From Ruminococcus sp. (GTDB taxonomy: Bacteria; Bacillota_A; Clostridia; Oscillospirales; Acutalibacteraceae), in contig JAFUPE010000080.1 in NCBI GenBank assembly GCA_017481395.1, forward strand, positions 1-40,933: a stretch of 40,933 nucleotides of DNA, read 5' to 3'. The notes under the pieces are model-generated. The model ran no database searches, was not told the origin of the DNA, and saw only the letters and a program-made list of their open reading frames with translations. Of this stretch, positions 13,717-22,640 are shown piece by piece; positions within the stretch are counted from its first letter, which is position 1, and each line of letters begins with the position of its first letter. The translations under genes were made by a program, and so were the position numbers.

Positions 13717-16161
13717 TCACTCGGCTGTAAATACCATTTTGTTTCCTTCAAAGTCGCAAAGGATTTTATTCTTGCCTTCAAAATCGCCGCTTAAAAGCTT
13801 TTCGCTGAGCTCATCTTCCACCAAAGCACGCACTGCACGGCGTATGGGGCGTGCTCCGTAAATTTCGTCAAAGCCCTCGTCAGCAATACGCTCTAAAGCT
13901 TTGTCGGTAAATCCAAGCTCATATCCAAGACTCTTGAGCCTTTCGCCTAAATTCTTAAGCATAAGCGTTGCTATTTCCTTGACCTCGTCTTTGCTGAGCT
14001 TTGAGAAAACTATTACGTCATCCACACGATTTAAAAATTCGGGACGGAATACCTTTTTAAGCTCTGCCATTACGGTTTCCTTGACGTTATCATTTTTTTG
14101 CTCGGCTTGAGTATCGAAGCCCAAGGACTTAGTAGTATTTGTAATAAGCCTTGCTCCTACATTAGAGGTCATAATTATGACTGTATTTTTAAAGCTTACT
14201 GTCCTGCCCTGAGAATCCGTAAGACGTCCGTCCTCTAAAATCTGCAAAAGCATATTGAAAACATCAGGATGTGCCTTCTCTATCTCGTCAAAAAGAATTA
14301 CAGAGTATGGTTTACGCCTTACCTTTTCTGTAAGCTGACCGCCTTCGTCGTAACCAACGTAACCGGGAGGCGAGCCGATAAGCTTAGATACCGTGTGTTT
14401 TTCCATATATTCGCTCATATCAAGGCGAAGCATTGCGTTTTCATCACCAAACATAGCCGCCGCTAAAGCTTTTGTAAGCTCTGTTTTGCCGACGCCTGTG
14501 GGACCTAAAAAGATAAACGAGCCTATGGGGCGGTTTTCCTCTTTTAGTCCTGCTCTGCCTCGGCGAATTGCCTTAGCAACCGCAGTAACCGCCGCATTTT
14601 GACCGATTACCCTGTTATGAAGCTCGCTTTCGAGATTTAAAAGCCTCTGGCTTTCTTCTTTGGTAAGCTCCTCGGCAGGCACACCCGACCAATCGGAAAC
14701 AGTTTTTGCAATATCCTCTTTTGTAACAGTTGCAACGTTTGACTCGTTGTCAGCTTTCCACTTTTCTCTCTTTTCTTCAAGCGAAGCCGCAAGCTTCTTC
14801 TGCTTATCTCTTACCTTGGCGGCACGCTCAAAATCCTGAGAAGACACAGCCTCTGCTTTCTCAATTTCAAGGCTTGCAATTTCTTCTTCCTGTGTTTTTA
14901 GCTCGGGCGGAATTGTCTGCTCCTTAAGCCTTAGGCGAGACGCCGACTCGTCAATAAGGTCTATAGCCTTGTCGGGCAAATATCTGTCTGCGATATAGCG
15001 AACAGAAAGCTCTACCGCCGCCTCGATTGCCTCGTCGGAAATTTTCACCTTGTGGTGTGCTTCATATCTGTCGCGAAGTCCCTTAAGGATTTCTACCGCC
15101 TCTGCCTTTGTAGGCTCGCCAACCTTAACCGGCTGGAACCTTCGCTCTAAGGCAGAGTCCTTTTCGATATATTTTCTATACTCCGAAAGAGTAGTAGCAC
15201 CTATCACCTGAAAGTCGCCTTTAGCCAAGGTCGGCTTTAAAATATTTGCGGCATCAGCTGACCCTTCGGCAGAGCCGGCGCCCACAATTGTATGAAGCTC
15301 GTCGATAAAAAGAATTGTGTTGCCGTCTTTTTTCAGTTCGTCAATGACGCCCTTTATGCGTTCCTCGAAATCGCCGCGGTATTTGGTGCCGGCAATCATA
15401 CCTGTAAGGTTTAAGCTGAAAACACGCTTATCTTTAAGCAGTTCTGGCACTTCGCCCTGTGCGATTTTAAGGGCAAGACCTTCGGCAACGGCGGTTTTAC
15501 CTACACCCGGCTCGCCGATAAGCACAGGGTTGTTCTTTGTTCGGCGTGAAAGAATTTCAACCACTCGGCGGATTTCGTTTTCTCTGCCGATAACGGGGTC
15601 GATTTCGCCGGATTTTGCCGCCTCTGTCAAATCTCTGCCGAATTTTTCGAGAGCTTTACTTTTACTTCCCTTGCCTTCGCTCTGCTTATGGGGCATATCC
15701 GCCGAAAAATCTTTTTCTGCATCTTCGTTAAGGCTTGCCTTAAGTGCGGTGAGGACAGAGTTTACTGAAACTCCCAGCTCCTCAATAAATTTCACGGCGT
15801 AAGAGTCTCGCTCGGAGAGCAGAGCCACCAAAAGGTGCTCGGTGCCTACAAAGCTGTGACCTACCTGAGCCGAGGTGATTACGGCTGTCTGCATAACCCG
15901 CTTTGTTCTGGGGGTAAAATCCTCGGGAGTAAGTGAGGTAGGCGAGCCTTTGCCGATTGTAATTTCGATTTTTTCTCTCAGGCTGTCTGCCGACAGTCCG
16001 CACTCTGTAAGTGTAGCGGCGGCAACCCCTGTCTGCTCCTCTAAAAGTCCTAAAAGCAGATGCTCGGTACCAATATAGGTATGCCCCATTTTAGCGGCAC
16101 TGTCAATTGCCATATTCATGGCTTCGTTTGCTTTTTGTGTAAAACCCTTAAAATTATACAT
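13717..16161 (-). CDS. clpC: ATP-dependent Clp protease ATP-binding subunit ClpC
   Basis: ClpC is the AAA+ unfoldase that feeds substrates, including arginine-phosphorylated proteins, to ClpP. The 814-residue order is two N-terminal repeats (with GHTYIGTEHLLLGLL and GHSFVGTEHLLVALL), NBD1 with Walker A GEPGVGKT at 216-223 and Walker B ILFIDE at 283-288, the middle domain with a UVR-like segment (about 424-458), and NBD2 with Walker A GPTGVGKT at 553-560. The middle domain separates it from ClpE and ClpX. It is the last gene of the ctsR operon and begins 28 bases after mcsB. Confidence 0.97.
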   Translation of the reverse strand: MYNFKGFTQKANEAMNMAIDSAAKMGHTYIGTEHLLLGLLEEQTGVAAATLTECGLSADSLREKIEITIGKGSPTSLTPEDFTPRTKRVMQTAVITSAQVGHSFVGTEHLLVALLSERDSYAVKFIEELGVSVNSVLTALKASLNEDAEKDFSADMPHKQSEGKGSKSKALEKFGRDLTEAAKSGEIDPVIGRENEIRRVVEILSRRTKNNPVLIGEPGVGKTAVAEGLALKIAQGEVPELLKDKRVFSLNLTGMIAGTKYRGDFEERIKGVIDELKKDGNTILFIDELHTIVGAGSAEGSADAANILKPTLAKGDFQVIGATTLSEYRKYIEKDSALERRFQPVKVGEPTKAEAVEILKGLRDRYEAHHKVKISDEAIEAAVELSVRYIADRYLPDKAIDLIDESASRLRLKEQTIPPELKTQEEEIASLEIEKAEAVSSQDFERAAKVRDKQKKLAASLEEKREKWKADNESNVATVTKEDIAKTVSDWSGVPAEELTKEESQRLLNLESELHNRVIGQNAAVTAVAKAIRRGRAGLKEENRPIGSFIFLGPTGVGKTELTKALAAAMFGDENAMLRLDMSEYMEKHTVSKLIGSPPGYVGYDEGGQLTEKVRRKPYSVILFDEIEKAHPDVFNMLLQILEDGRLTDSQGRTVSFKNTVIIMTSNVGARLITNTTKSLGFDTQAEQKNDNVKETVMAELKKVFRPEFLNRVDDVIVFSKLSKDEVKEIATLMLKNLGERLKSLGYELGFTDKALERIADEGFDEIYGARPIRRAVRALVEDELSEKLLSGDFEGKNKILCDFEGNKMVFTAE

Positions 16162-16189
16162 ATACCTTCAATCCTTCCAATTTTCTATT

Positions 16190-17185
16190 TTACTTAGGTC
16201 TTAGCTCCTCTCTGATTATCTCGGCACGCACCCTGTCCCTTTCCTCGGGAGTAAGGCGTTTGCCTTTTATACGCATAAGGCTTGCAGGCTGAATTCTAAG
16301 CATCAGGCTGTCTACCGTTTCAAGACTTACGCTGTCAATAAGTCCCTCGCACACACCCATTCTTAAGTTTGAAAGAAGCTTAACTGCTTCTTTGTGACTT
16401 ATGAGTCTTGCGGTAATAAGTATACCGTAGCTTCTACCGATTTTGTCCTGGTATTCAAAGCTCTGCATCATACTTTCGCGAGTTTTAAGCTCGGAATTTA
16501 CAAGCTGTTCGGTTATGCTCTTAAGATTTTCTACCGCCGCTTTCTCGGAAATTCCAAGGGTAACCTGATTGCTAATCTGATACATCGCACCATGAGCTTC
16601 GGTATCCTCACCGTAGGCACCTCTTATTACCAAACCAAGCTTTGCAAGGTTTGCGGCAATACGGGATACTGTGCGGCTTTCTTTTAACGCAGGCAGATGC
16701 ATCATTACGCTTGCCCTCATACCTGTGCCTAAGTTTGTGGGGCACTGGGTAAGGTAACCAAGGCGTTTGTCAAAAGCAAAGTTAAGCTTTTTGTCAAGCT
16801 CGGTGTCAAGTAAATCTGCAATCTCAAGAGCTTTTTCGATTTCAAACGTTGGCAGGATAACCTGAATTCTAAGGTGGTCTTCCTCGCCTACCATAATGCT
16901 GATTTCTTCATTTTCGGTGGTAATAAGCATTTTTCCCTTGCCGCCATCAGCAAAATCGGGGCTTATGAGGTGACGCTCTACCATAGAAACTCGGTCAAAC
17001 TCGCTCATATCCTCCATTTTTACTGCCATAAATTTGTAGCCGCAAAAATCCTTGCCGCACATAACCGACTTGATTTTATCGCAGACTTCCTCACGCTCTA
17101 TGTCGCTCATTCGATTTGGAAACGGATAGTCCGTTAGATTTCGTGCAAGACGAACTCGGGATGAAATAATTACTGCGTCACTCAT
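16190..17185 (-). CDS. mcsB: Protein arginine kinase McsB
   Basis: McsB phosphorylates arginines on proteins, marking them for ClpCP and inactivating CtsR. The 331-residue protein is related to phosphagen kinases: SSRVRLARNL at the N-terminus provides nucleotide-binding arginines, and the catalytic loop CPTNLGTGMRAS with its Cys is at about residues 157-168. The C-terminal segment RDRVRAEI resembles the phospho-arginine receptor site. Its start overlaps the last base of mcsA, indicating translational coupling. Confidence 0.96.
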   Translation of the reverse strand: MSDAVIISSRVRLARNLTDYPFPNRMSDIEREEVCDKIKSVMCGKDFCGYKFMAVKMEDMSEFDRVSMVERHLISPDFADGGKGKMLITTENEEISIMVGEEDHLRIQVILPTFEIEKALEIADLLDTELDKKLNFAFDKRLGYLTQCPTNLGTGMRASVMMHLPALKESRTVSRIAANLAKLGLVIRGAYGEDTEAHGAMYQISNQVTLGISEKAAVENLKSITEQLVNSELKTRESMMQSFEYQDKIGRSYGILITARLISHKEAVKLLSNLRMGVCEGLIDSVSLETVDSLMLRIQPASLMRIKGKRLTPEERDRVRAEIIREELRPK

Positions 17186-17691
17186 TACTGTGCCTCCTTT
17201 TCCTTGATTTTGTCACGAAGCGTTGCGGCAAGCTCGAAGTTCTGTTCTTCGATTGCCTTTTTAAGCTCGACCTTTAAAGCTTTTATTTCGTCTTCAATTG
17301 ACTTTTCAGGCTTTTGGTCTGTATTATCGGCACTTAACGATACCTTGCCACAGTGAGTGGTGTTGCCGTGAATACGTTTAATCGAAGGCAGAAGCTCCGA
17401 ATAAAAAGCCTCGTAGCAATGAGCACAGCCAACCTTGCCTGTGTTGGTTATGTCACCGTAGGTACTGCCGCATTCAGGGCAACGAGATGCTCCTGAGCGT
17501 GCAGGCAATGCACCCGTAAAAAAGCTTTGAAGCAAACCGCCAAACATATCCGGCATTTCAAAATCAAATACATTATCGTATCCCATGGCGTGGGCACACT
17601 CGTTGCAAAGCATAAGCTCGGTATACTCGCCATTTACCACTTTTTTGATGTGGGTATTGGCTTCTTTTACTTTACATTTCTGACATTTCAT
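17185..17691 (-). CDS. mcsA: McsA, zinc-finger activator of McsB
   Basis: The 168-residue protein has two double-CxxC zinc modules: C3-x2-C6 with C29-x2-C32 (MLCNEC), then CPEC with CAHC near 91-115. The C-terminus is a UVR motif (IKALKVELKKAIEEQNFELA) like that in UvrB/UvrC and ClpC. McsA binds and activates McsB and modulates CtsR. It lies five bases after the ctsR stop, and its stop overlaps the mcsB start. Confidence 0.95.
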   Translation of the reverse strand: MKCQKCKVKEANTHIKKVVNGEYTELMLCNECAHAMGYDNVFDFEMPDMFGGLLQSFFTGALPARSGASRCPECGSTYGDITNTGKVGCAHCYEAFYSELLPSIKRIHGNTTHCGKVSLSADNTDQKPEKSIEDEIKALKVELKKAIEEQNFELAATLRDKIKEKEAQ

Positions 17692-17696
17692 ATTTA

Positions 17697-18158
17697 TTAC
17701 CTCCCTATTAAAGTCAAAATCATATTCTTAAATATACTTGCCCTCAGAATATCTCTGCCTCGTGGCTCAACAGGCGAAAGTGCCCTGTCGGAAAGAGCCG
17801 AGGCTAAAAGCTTAGCGGTTTGCTCGGTTATTGCACCAACCCCCAAAAGATTATTAAGCATAACCTCTGCGGTCATTCTGTCAAGAGTATTACCTATAGA
17901 GTTTACAACGTGCATTAAAGTAGCAGATTTGTCTGTGTTTACACGTGTTATTCGGATGTAACCTCCGCCGCCCCTGCGTGACTCTACAATATATCCCTGC
18001 TCAGGGGTAAATCGGCTTGTTAGTACGTAGTTAATCTGGCTTGGTACACAACCGAAATGATTTGCAAGCTCGTTACGTTTAATTTCGGCGTCGCCGGTTT
18101 CGTTAATCATATCCATTATATATTCCGTCAGCATATCGCTTAGCCGCATATATGTCAC
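17697..18158 (-). CDS. ctsR: CtsR family transcriptional repressor of class III heat-shock genes
   Basis: The 153-residue protein has an N-terminal winged HTH (RNELANHFGCVPSQINYVLTSR) with the wing SRRGGGGYIRI, in which the tetraglycine heat-sensing loop of CtsR is intact. The C-terminal dimer domain follows (about 75-153). CtsR represses its own operon and other clp genes and is released on heating and by McsB action. CtsR boxes are visible immediately upstream (18191-18262), supporting autoregulation. Confidence 0.97.
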   Translation of the reverse strand: MTYMRLSDMLTEYIMDMINETGDAEIKRNELANHFGCVPSQINYVLTSRFTPEQGYIVESRRGGGGYIRITRVNTDKSATLMHVVNSIGNTLDRMTAEVMLNNLLGVGAITEQTAKLLASALSDRALSPVEPRGRDILRASIFKNMILTLIGR

Positions 18159-18190
18159 CTCTTTTATTATATGGAAAAGGTTTAGTGTAA

Positions 18191-18262
18191 TTTGTCCTTT
18201 CCTGACCTTTGATTATATTTTAGCCTGAAAGTCAGTTAAAGTCAAAGTTAGTTAAAGTCAAA
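18191..18262 (-). promoter_or_regulatory. ctsR operon promoter with CtsR operators on both sides of the -10
   Basis: On the plus strand heptads begin at 18230 (AGTCAGT), 18240 (AGTCAAA) and 18250 (AGTTAAA) at 10-base steps, with another AGTCAAA at 18256. This fits the CtsR consensus of two RGTCAAA heptads with a 3-base gap. A second pair in the opposite orientation, GGTCAGG-AAA-GGACAAA, is on the minus strand at 18207-18191. The minus-strand TATAAT (18217-18212) with TTAACT 16 bases upstream (18239-18234) lies between and within them, so bound CtsR would block RNA polymerase. Confidence 0.85.
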
Positions 18263-18349
18263 CTGAAACAATTGTATTTACAAAACACCCATATTGCTTT
18301 AATTTCCTTTTGTTTTCTTCGTTTTTCTTTAATTTGCTTATTTATAAAC

Positions 18350-18384
18350 ATAAAATCGGGTGCTCCGTAAAGGAACACCCGAGA
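18350..18384 (-). terminator. Intrinsic terminator of the protease-lipoprotein unit
   Basis: TCGGGTGCTCC (18356-18366) pairs with GGAACACCCGA (18372-18382) with one mismatch. On the minus strand TTTTATG follows. Confidence 0.75.
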
Positions 18385-18398
18385 AATATATTATACCT

Positions 18399-18836
18399 TT
18401 ATTCTAATGTAAACTTGGCAAAAACTGTTTCAAAAATCTCCGAACCAGTTACATTAAAAGTAATTCCTAACCTGTACTCACCCGAGGAAAGATCGGGGAA
18501 TTTTTCATTTAATGAAACTGTCATTTCACTTTCGCCAAGAGGAATTAAAATATAAAGCATATCATTATATATTAAGTCTTCGCCTGCCGACTTGTATTCT
18601 CCATTTTCTTTTACTTCAAGAATGACCTTTTCTCCATAGGTATACTCTATAACTTCTGAAGCATTCTTGATATTCACCACAATTTTTGCATCGTTCGCAT
18701 CATATGTGCCTTTATCTAAAGTAATTAAAAGAGAATCTGAAATATCCTTATTTACATCAGATACAACCTCAGCACAAGCACTCACCGACAGAGCCATTAA
18801 AAACACCAAAATCAAAACCAATAATCGTTTGCACAT
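18399..18836 (-). CDS. Lipoprotein with a bacterial Ig-like domain, paired with the S1 protease
   Basis: The 145-residue protein has a signal peptide with lipobox SVSAC (Cys21). The mature part is one beta-sandwich-like domain: SLLITLDKGTYDANDAKI, VVNIKNASEVIEYTYG, a Glu-rich strand, and ending SGEYRLGITFNVTG. That order matches small bacterial Ig-like domains (PF20251-like) found in firmicute lipoproteins. It starts 15 bases after the protease stop behind a GGGAGG site, so the two are co-transcribed. It could be a surface partner, substrate-presenting or inhibitor protein for the protease; the sequence does not decide. Confidence 0.75.
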   Translation of the reverse strand: MCKRLLVLILVFLMALSVSACAEVVSDVNKDISDSLLITLDKGTYDANDAKIVVNIKNASEVIEYTYGEKVILEVKENGEYKSAGEDLIYNDMLYILIPLGESEMTVSLNEKFPDLSSGEYRLGITFNVTGSEIFETVFAKFTLE

Positions 18837-18851
18837 CTATTTTACCTCCCG

Positions 18852-20030
18852 TTAATACCTGTTTAAATACCATAAATTCACTACATTCACCGCTGATGTA
18901 AAAATAGAGTATTGCTGATATGTTCCTCTATGTACTCCTATAGCTTCACAAGTGATATTAGTGGGGCCGGAGCAAACAAGCCCACCACTGTCACCACTTT
19001 GCCTACTATATGTTGCCCCAGGAAAACCCGAAAATGCAACGCCGTCATACGTAAAAGCTCCCACATCAGTTGATGTTATTATTCCAAATGAACCTTTTGT
19101 ATGGCGAGCATACAAATACACAGGCATACCTTTTGTTGGGAAATCTATATTCTCATTGCTATTGTATAGTTCATAAGGCGAGCCTGTAATCGTATTTATA
19201 AAATCATTACTGTTTTCCATTTCTACATAAGAAATATCATATGCACCCCCTAATCTCCTTAGCGTGACTGTTCCTATCCTTGTTCCATCATAACCATACA
19301 CAACAGTACCTAAACTATTACCATGAGCACATGTAATAAAACCATATTTATATCCTTCTGTTGTGCTTCTTCTTACTCTAAATGCTGCTGAAAAGTCACC
19401 TGCGCTTGAAGATACACCCTGACCTGATAAATTCACGTCATCTTCAGCAACATTATTTGACTGCTTAAAAACAATACAATTAGAATTACAAACATTATTT
19501 TTAAACCACGTTATAACCTCATCGTTTAAATCTTTCAAGTAAACATAAATACAATTTTTCTCATCATCTATAGCCCAACATTTAACTTGCCCAGAATAAA
19601 GCGCTTTAGATTTTTCGATCGGCTCAAGTATCGAAGCAATTTGTGCCATAATATCCTTTAGCTCAGTATAAGAATATTCACAGTTTTTAATTATTGGATT
19701 ATTGGCTATTTCTGATACTGTATCTATGGCAAATGTTGACCGCATGACTTTATCAACTATTAAAATAACCAAATCACCATTAGAATCTATATATGAACCA
19801 CCATAATAATCAGGGAAACAATCACTATATTCAAAATCTGCACTTCTACTCTTTATTTCTGAGTTATTAATAAAATGATTAAGTAATGCATTATTAGCTT
19901 CAACTGCATTCATCTGTTTTTTACTTAAGCTTAGAGTATCGACTGTTTCAGTAGAAGCATCAGCCGAAACAAAAACAATAGAACATACAACCAAAATCGA
20001 ACACATAATTAACGTGATTATTCTTTTCAT
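18852..20030 (-). CDS. Secreted S1-family (chymotrypsin-like) serine protease
   Basis: The 392-residue protein has a signal peptide (about 1-24), a prodomain-like region to about residue 200, and a trypsin-like catalytic domain. Counting from the chosen ATG, the triad is H236 (FITCAHG), D265 (AYDISYV) and S348 (SGDSGGLV). The domain resembles streptogrisin/alpha-lytic-type enzymes, which have long propeptides that assist folding. A GTG three codons upstream (20039) overlaps the AAAGGGTG ribosome binding site, so the ATG at 20030 is preferred. The gene is AT-richer than its neighbours, with many ATA and AAT codons, suggesting acquisition. It is followed by the Ig-like lipoprotein gene. Confidence 0.88.
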   Translation of the reverse strand: MKRIITLIMCSILVVCSIVFVSADASTETVDTLSLSKKQMNAVEANNALLNHFINNSEIKSRSADFEYSDCFPDYYGGSYIDSNGDLVILIVDKVMRSTFAIDTVSEIANNPIIKNCEYSYTELKDIMAQIASILEPIEKSKALYSGQVKCWAIDDEKNCIYVYLKDLNDEVITWFKNNVCNSNCIVFKQSNNVAEDDVNLSGQGVSSSAGDFSAAFRVRRSTTEGYKYGFITCAHGNSLGTVVYGYDGTRIGTVTLRRLGGAYDISYVEMENSNDFINTITGSPYELYNSNENIDFPTKGMPVYLYARHTKGSFGIITSTDVGAFTYDGVAFSGFPGATYSRQSGDSGGLVCSGPTNITCEAIGVHRGTYQQYSIFTSAVNVVNLWYLNRY

Positions 20031-20143
20031 AAAATTCACCCTTTCAATGATATTATAAAATCAAAAATGATAAAAACACTTCTTTCAATAATTAAAAACT
20101 AATACACCACATTGGTAACACACCCTTTATTATTTCTAATTAT

Positions 20144-20171
20144 ATTATACTATAAATATTTAATGTGTCAA
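20144..20171 (-). promoter_or_regulatory. Consensus promoter of the protease-lipoprotein unit
   Basis: On the minus strand perfect TTGACA (20171-20166) and perfect TATAAT (20149-20144) are 16 bases apart. Confidence 0.8.
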
Positions 20172-20297
20172 TGTTTTGTTGTGGATATTATTTAATATAT
20201 ATAATCCAAGTCGATTTATTATTATCAAAATGCACAATACTTACAAACTTACTTTTTCCACTTTCTAAAATGTCATTTTGTCTTTTTTAGAATGCAT

Positions 20298-20326
20298 AAA
20301 AAACCCCTCTTAAAAATTAAGAGGAG
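20298..20326 (-). terminator. Intrinsic terminator after the lipid kinase gene
   Basis: On the minus strand CTCCTCTTAA and TTAAGAGGGG (20326-20304) form the stem, followed by TTTTTT. Confidence 0.8.
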
Positions 20327-20344
20327 CCAATATAAGTTATTTAA

Positions 20345-21202
20345 TTAAACTTTTACCTTTGCTTTTGACTCTACTGTGTAAGAGCTTACATTTGTAATTG
20401 TTTCACCGTCAATCTGCAAAGCCATAGGATGAGAAAATTCTACGGTAATCTTTCTGCCCTTAATAGCGGTAAACATCTTCTTATGCTTTACGTGCTCGCC
20501 CTTAAAAAGCTTAGGGAACACGATTAAAGTCTTAAGCTTACCGCTGCCGTATATAATCGCCGAGGTAAGAAGTCCCGAGGTACGGTCCTGCTCGGGGGCA
20601 ATCTGCATTCCTCCGCCGTAGTATCTGCCCTTCATACCTGAAGCCAGCCAAACCTTTTTAAAGTTATGTACCTTGCCGTCAACGGTTACCTTTGCATCAG
20701 GGCATTTGTAGCCATGAATAAGGAGTTTGATAGAAATACCTGCGTAGCTGATATTTTCTTTACCCTCTGCACGCATTTTGTCTGCTACCTCACAACACAT
20801 ACCGTCGATTCCGTAGCCAATGCCGTTAACAAAGCGATAGCTTTTGCCGTTAACTGTAATTGTAGGAAGGTCTTTAAGATAATCGTTGAGTCTGATCATA
20901 TTATTTTCGACCTTATCCTCTACATCCTTCATAAAGTCGTTGCCTGTGCCACTCTTATAAAGATACACAGGGCAGTTAAAGTCAAGGTCTGCGGTATCGT
21001 TTGCAAAGCGGTTAAGAGTACCGTCACCGCCAAGAATCACAATCTTATCGTCTGCGGTTACGTTTGCTATTAATTCTTTGACATCAAGATTGATAAGGCT
21101 TAACTTCTTATACTCATTGGTATTAAAGTTTTTTACAGCCTCATCCACCTTTTCCTCTGCCTTTCCGCTTAATGCCAGCGGATTTACAAGTACGTATAAC
21201 AT
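20345..21202 (-). CDS. Diacylglycerol kinase-family lipid kinase
   Basis: The 285-residue protein has the DAGK catalytic domain with GGDGTLNRF starting at residue 58 and a second nucleotide/metal segment YKSGTGNDF near 82-90, followed by the beta-rich C-terminal domain (ALQIDGETI near the end). Relatives such as DgkB and YegS phosphorylate diacylglycerol or other lipids at the inner membrane face. The true lipid is unknown. It is the last gene of a four-gene minus-strand cluster, 29 bases after the MATE gene. Confidence 0.88.
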   Translation of the reverse strand: MLYVLVNPLALSGKAEEKVDEAVKNFNTNEYKKLSLINLDVKELIANVTADDKIVILGGDGTLNRFANDTADLDFNCPVYLYKSGTGNDFMKDVEDKVENNMIRLNDYLKDLPTITVNGKSYRFVNGIGYGIDGMCCEVADKMRAEGKENISYAGISIKLLIHGYKCPDAKVTVDGKVHNFKKVWLASGMKGRYYGGGMQIAPEQDRTSGLLTSAIIYGSGKLKTLIVFPKLFKGEHVKHKKMFTAIKGRKITVEFSHPMALQIDGETITNVSSYTVESKAKVKV

Positions 21203-21231
21203 TGTCTTTCCCCCATTTAATTTTCCTGATA

Positions 21232-22620
21232 TTATTTAGCTACTAAGTTTTGAACCCATAGCTTTTTCTTTAACATTACAAAACCTATTACTGCTTTAAT
21301 AAGCTCCAGAGACTGGACTATTATATAAAGCTCTAAAACAGGAAGCCCCGTAAACCTCGACAGCACAAACGCCACAGGAATTGACACACCCCATACGAAC
21401 ACACTGTCGAATAAAAAGGTTATTATTGTTTTGCCACCCGAACGAAGAGTAAAGTACGCCATATGCACAAATGCATTTAAGGGCATCAAAACCGCCGCAA
21501 CCCGCAAAAGTGCGGTGGCAAGCTCTTTAATGCTGTCGGTAGTGTTGTAAATTGACGGAAATACAGGTGCTATTAAAGCAAGAATACCGCCTATAATAAA
21601 GCAAACCGCAACTGCTAAAGCTATAAGCTTTCTGTCTTCGTCAACGGCTCGCTTAAGCTCGCCTGCACCTAAAAGCTGACCGATAATTATAGAAACCGCC
21701 GAGCCAAGTGCAAAGAAAGCACAGAAGAAAAGGTTTGAAACCGTTGACGAAATATTCATAGCCGAAACAGCTTCAAGACCGCGTACCGAGTAGCACTGCA
21801 CCAAAGTTGTGGTACCCAGCGACCACATTACCTCGTTAAAAATAAGAGGTGCACCCTTTGTAGCAATATCCTTGACCAAAGCCTTGGGGATTTTAAAGCT
21901 TTTATAGGTTCCCTTTATAAATTTGCATTTATCCTTGTGTGTATGTGCCCATATAATAACTACCGCACACTCGGCATATCTTGCAATTACTGTTGCAATT
22001 GCCGCACCCACAACGCCTAAGGCGGGTGCACCCAGCTTGCCGAAAATAAGCACGTAGTTTAAGCTTACGTTTATAACAAATGCCGCAACACCTGCACACA
22101 TAGGCACCACAGTTTGTCCTGTTTCACGAAGTGTACCTGCATACGCCTGAGCAAGGGCGAAGGGCAGCAGCTGCAAAAGCATTATGTAGATGTACTCTTT
22201 TGCATAGCCTAACGTCTTTGAAAGGTCAAGTCCGTCGTCGCTCTGGTGCAGAAAAAGAGAAATAAGCTCTTCGTTGAAGAAAAAGAGAACACCAAGTGCA
22301 ATAAGCATTACACTAAGGCAAATTATTATCTTAGCCCTGAAGGTATCTCTTACTCCCTTATGGTCGCCCTTACCAAAGTACTGGGCTGTAAAAATTCCTG
22401 CACCGGATATTCCGCCGAAAATACAGATATTAAAAACAAATAAAAGCTGGTTTACTATGGCAACACCTGACATCTGCTCGGTGCCAATCTGCCCCACCAT
22501 TATGTTATCCAGAAGGCTTACAAAGTTTGTTATTATGTTTTGCACAAGGACAGGCAAGGCAATTATAGCCACTTTTTTGTAAAAGTGCCTGTCCCCGATT
22601 AGTTTTCGTTTCAGTTCCAT
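21232..22620 (-). CDS. MATE family efflux transporter
   Basis: The 462-residue protein has about twelve membrane helices in two halves and the MATE hallmarks: an N-terminal KVAIIALPVLVQNIITNFVS segment, then VGQIGTEQMSGVAIVNQL, and the corresponding GAPLIFNEVMWSLGTT in the second half. Members export drugs or metabolites using a Na+ or H+ gradient. The substrate cannot be inferred. It starts 20 bases after the beta-CASP nuclease gene. Confidence 0.92.
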   Translation of the reverse strand: MELKRKLIGDRHFYKKVAIIALPVLVQNIITNFVSLLDNIMVGQIGTEQMSGVAIVNQLLFVFNICIFGGISGAGIFTAQYFGKGDHKGVRDTFRAKIIICLSVMLIALGVLFFFNEELISLFLHQSDDGLDLSKTLGYAKEYIYIMLLQLLPFALAQAYAGTLRETGQTVVPMCAGVAAFVINVSLNYVLIFGKLGAPALGVVGAAIATVIARYAECAVVIIWAHTHKDKCKFIKGTYKSFKIPKALVKDIATKGAPLIFNEVMWSLGTTTLVQCYSVRGLEAVSAMNISSTVSNLFFCAFFALGSAVSIIIGQLLGAGELKRAVDEDRKLIALAVAVCFIIGGILALIAPVFPSIYNTTDSIKELATALLRVAAVLMPLNAFVHMAYFTLRSGGKTIITFLFDSVFVWGVSIPVAFVLSRFTGLPVLELYIIVQSLELIKAVIGFVMLKKKLWVQNLVAK

Positions 22621-22640
22621 TTCCTACCTCTGATAGTGAC

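Larger units (their letters stand above)
20031..20344. other. AT-rich intergenic region between the protease and lipid kinase genes
   Basis: It holds the protease promoter (20144-20171), a leader of about 100 bases, an 8-bp inverted repeat (TTCTAAAA with TTTTAGAA, about 20264-20292) and the lipid kinase terminator (20304-20326). No gene was recognised. Confidence 0.6.
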
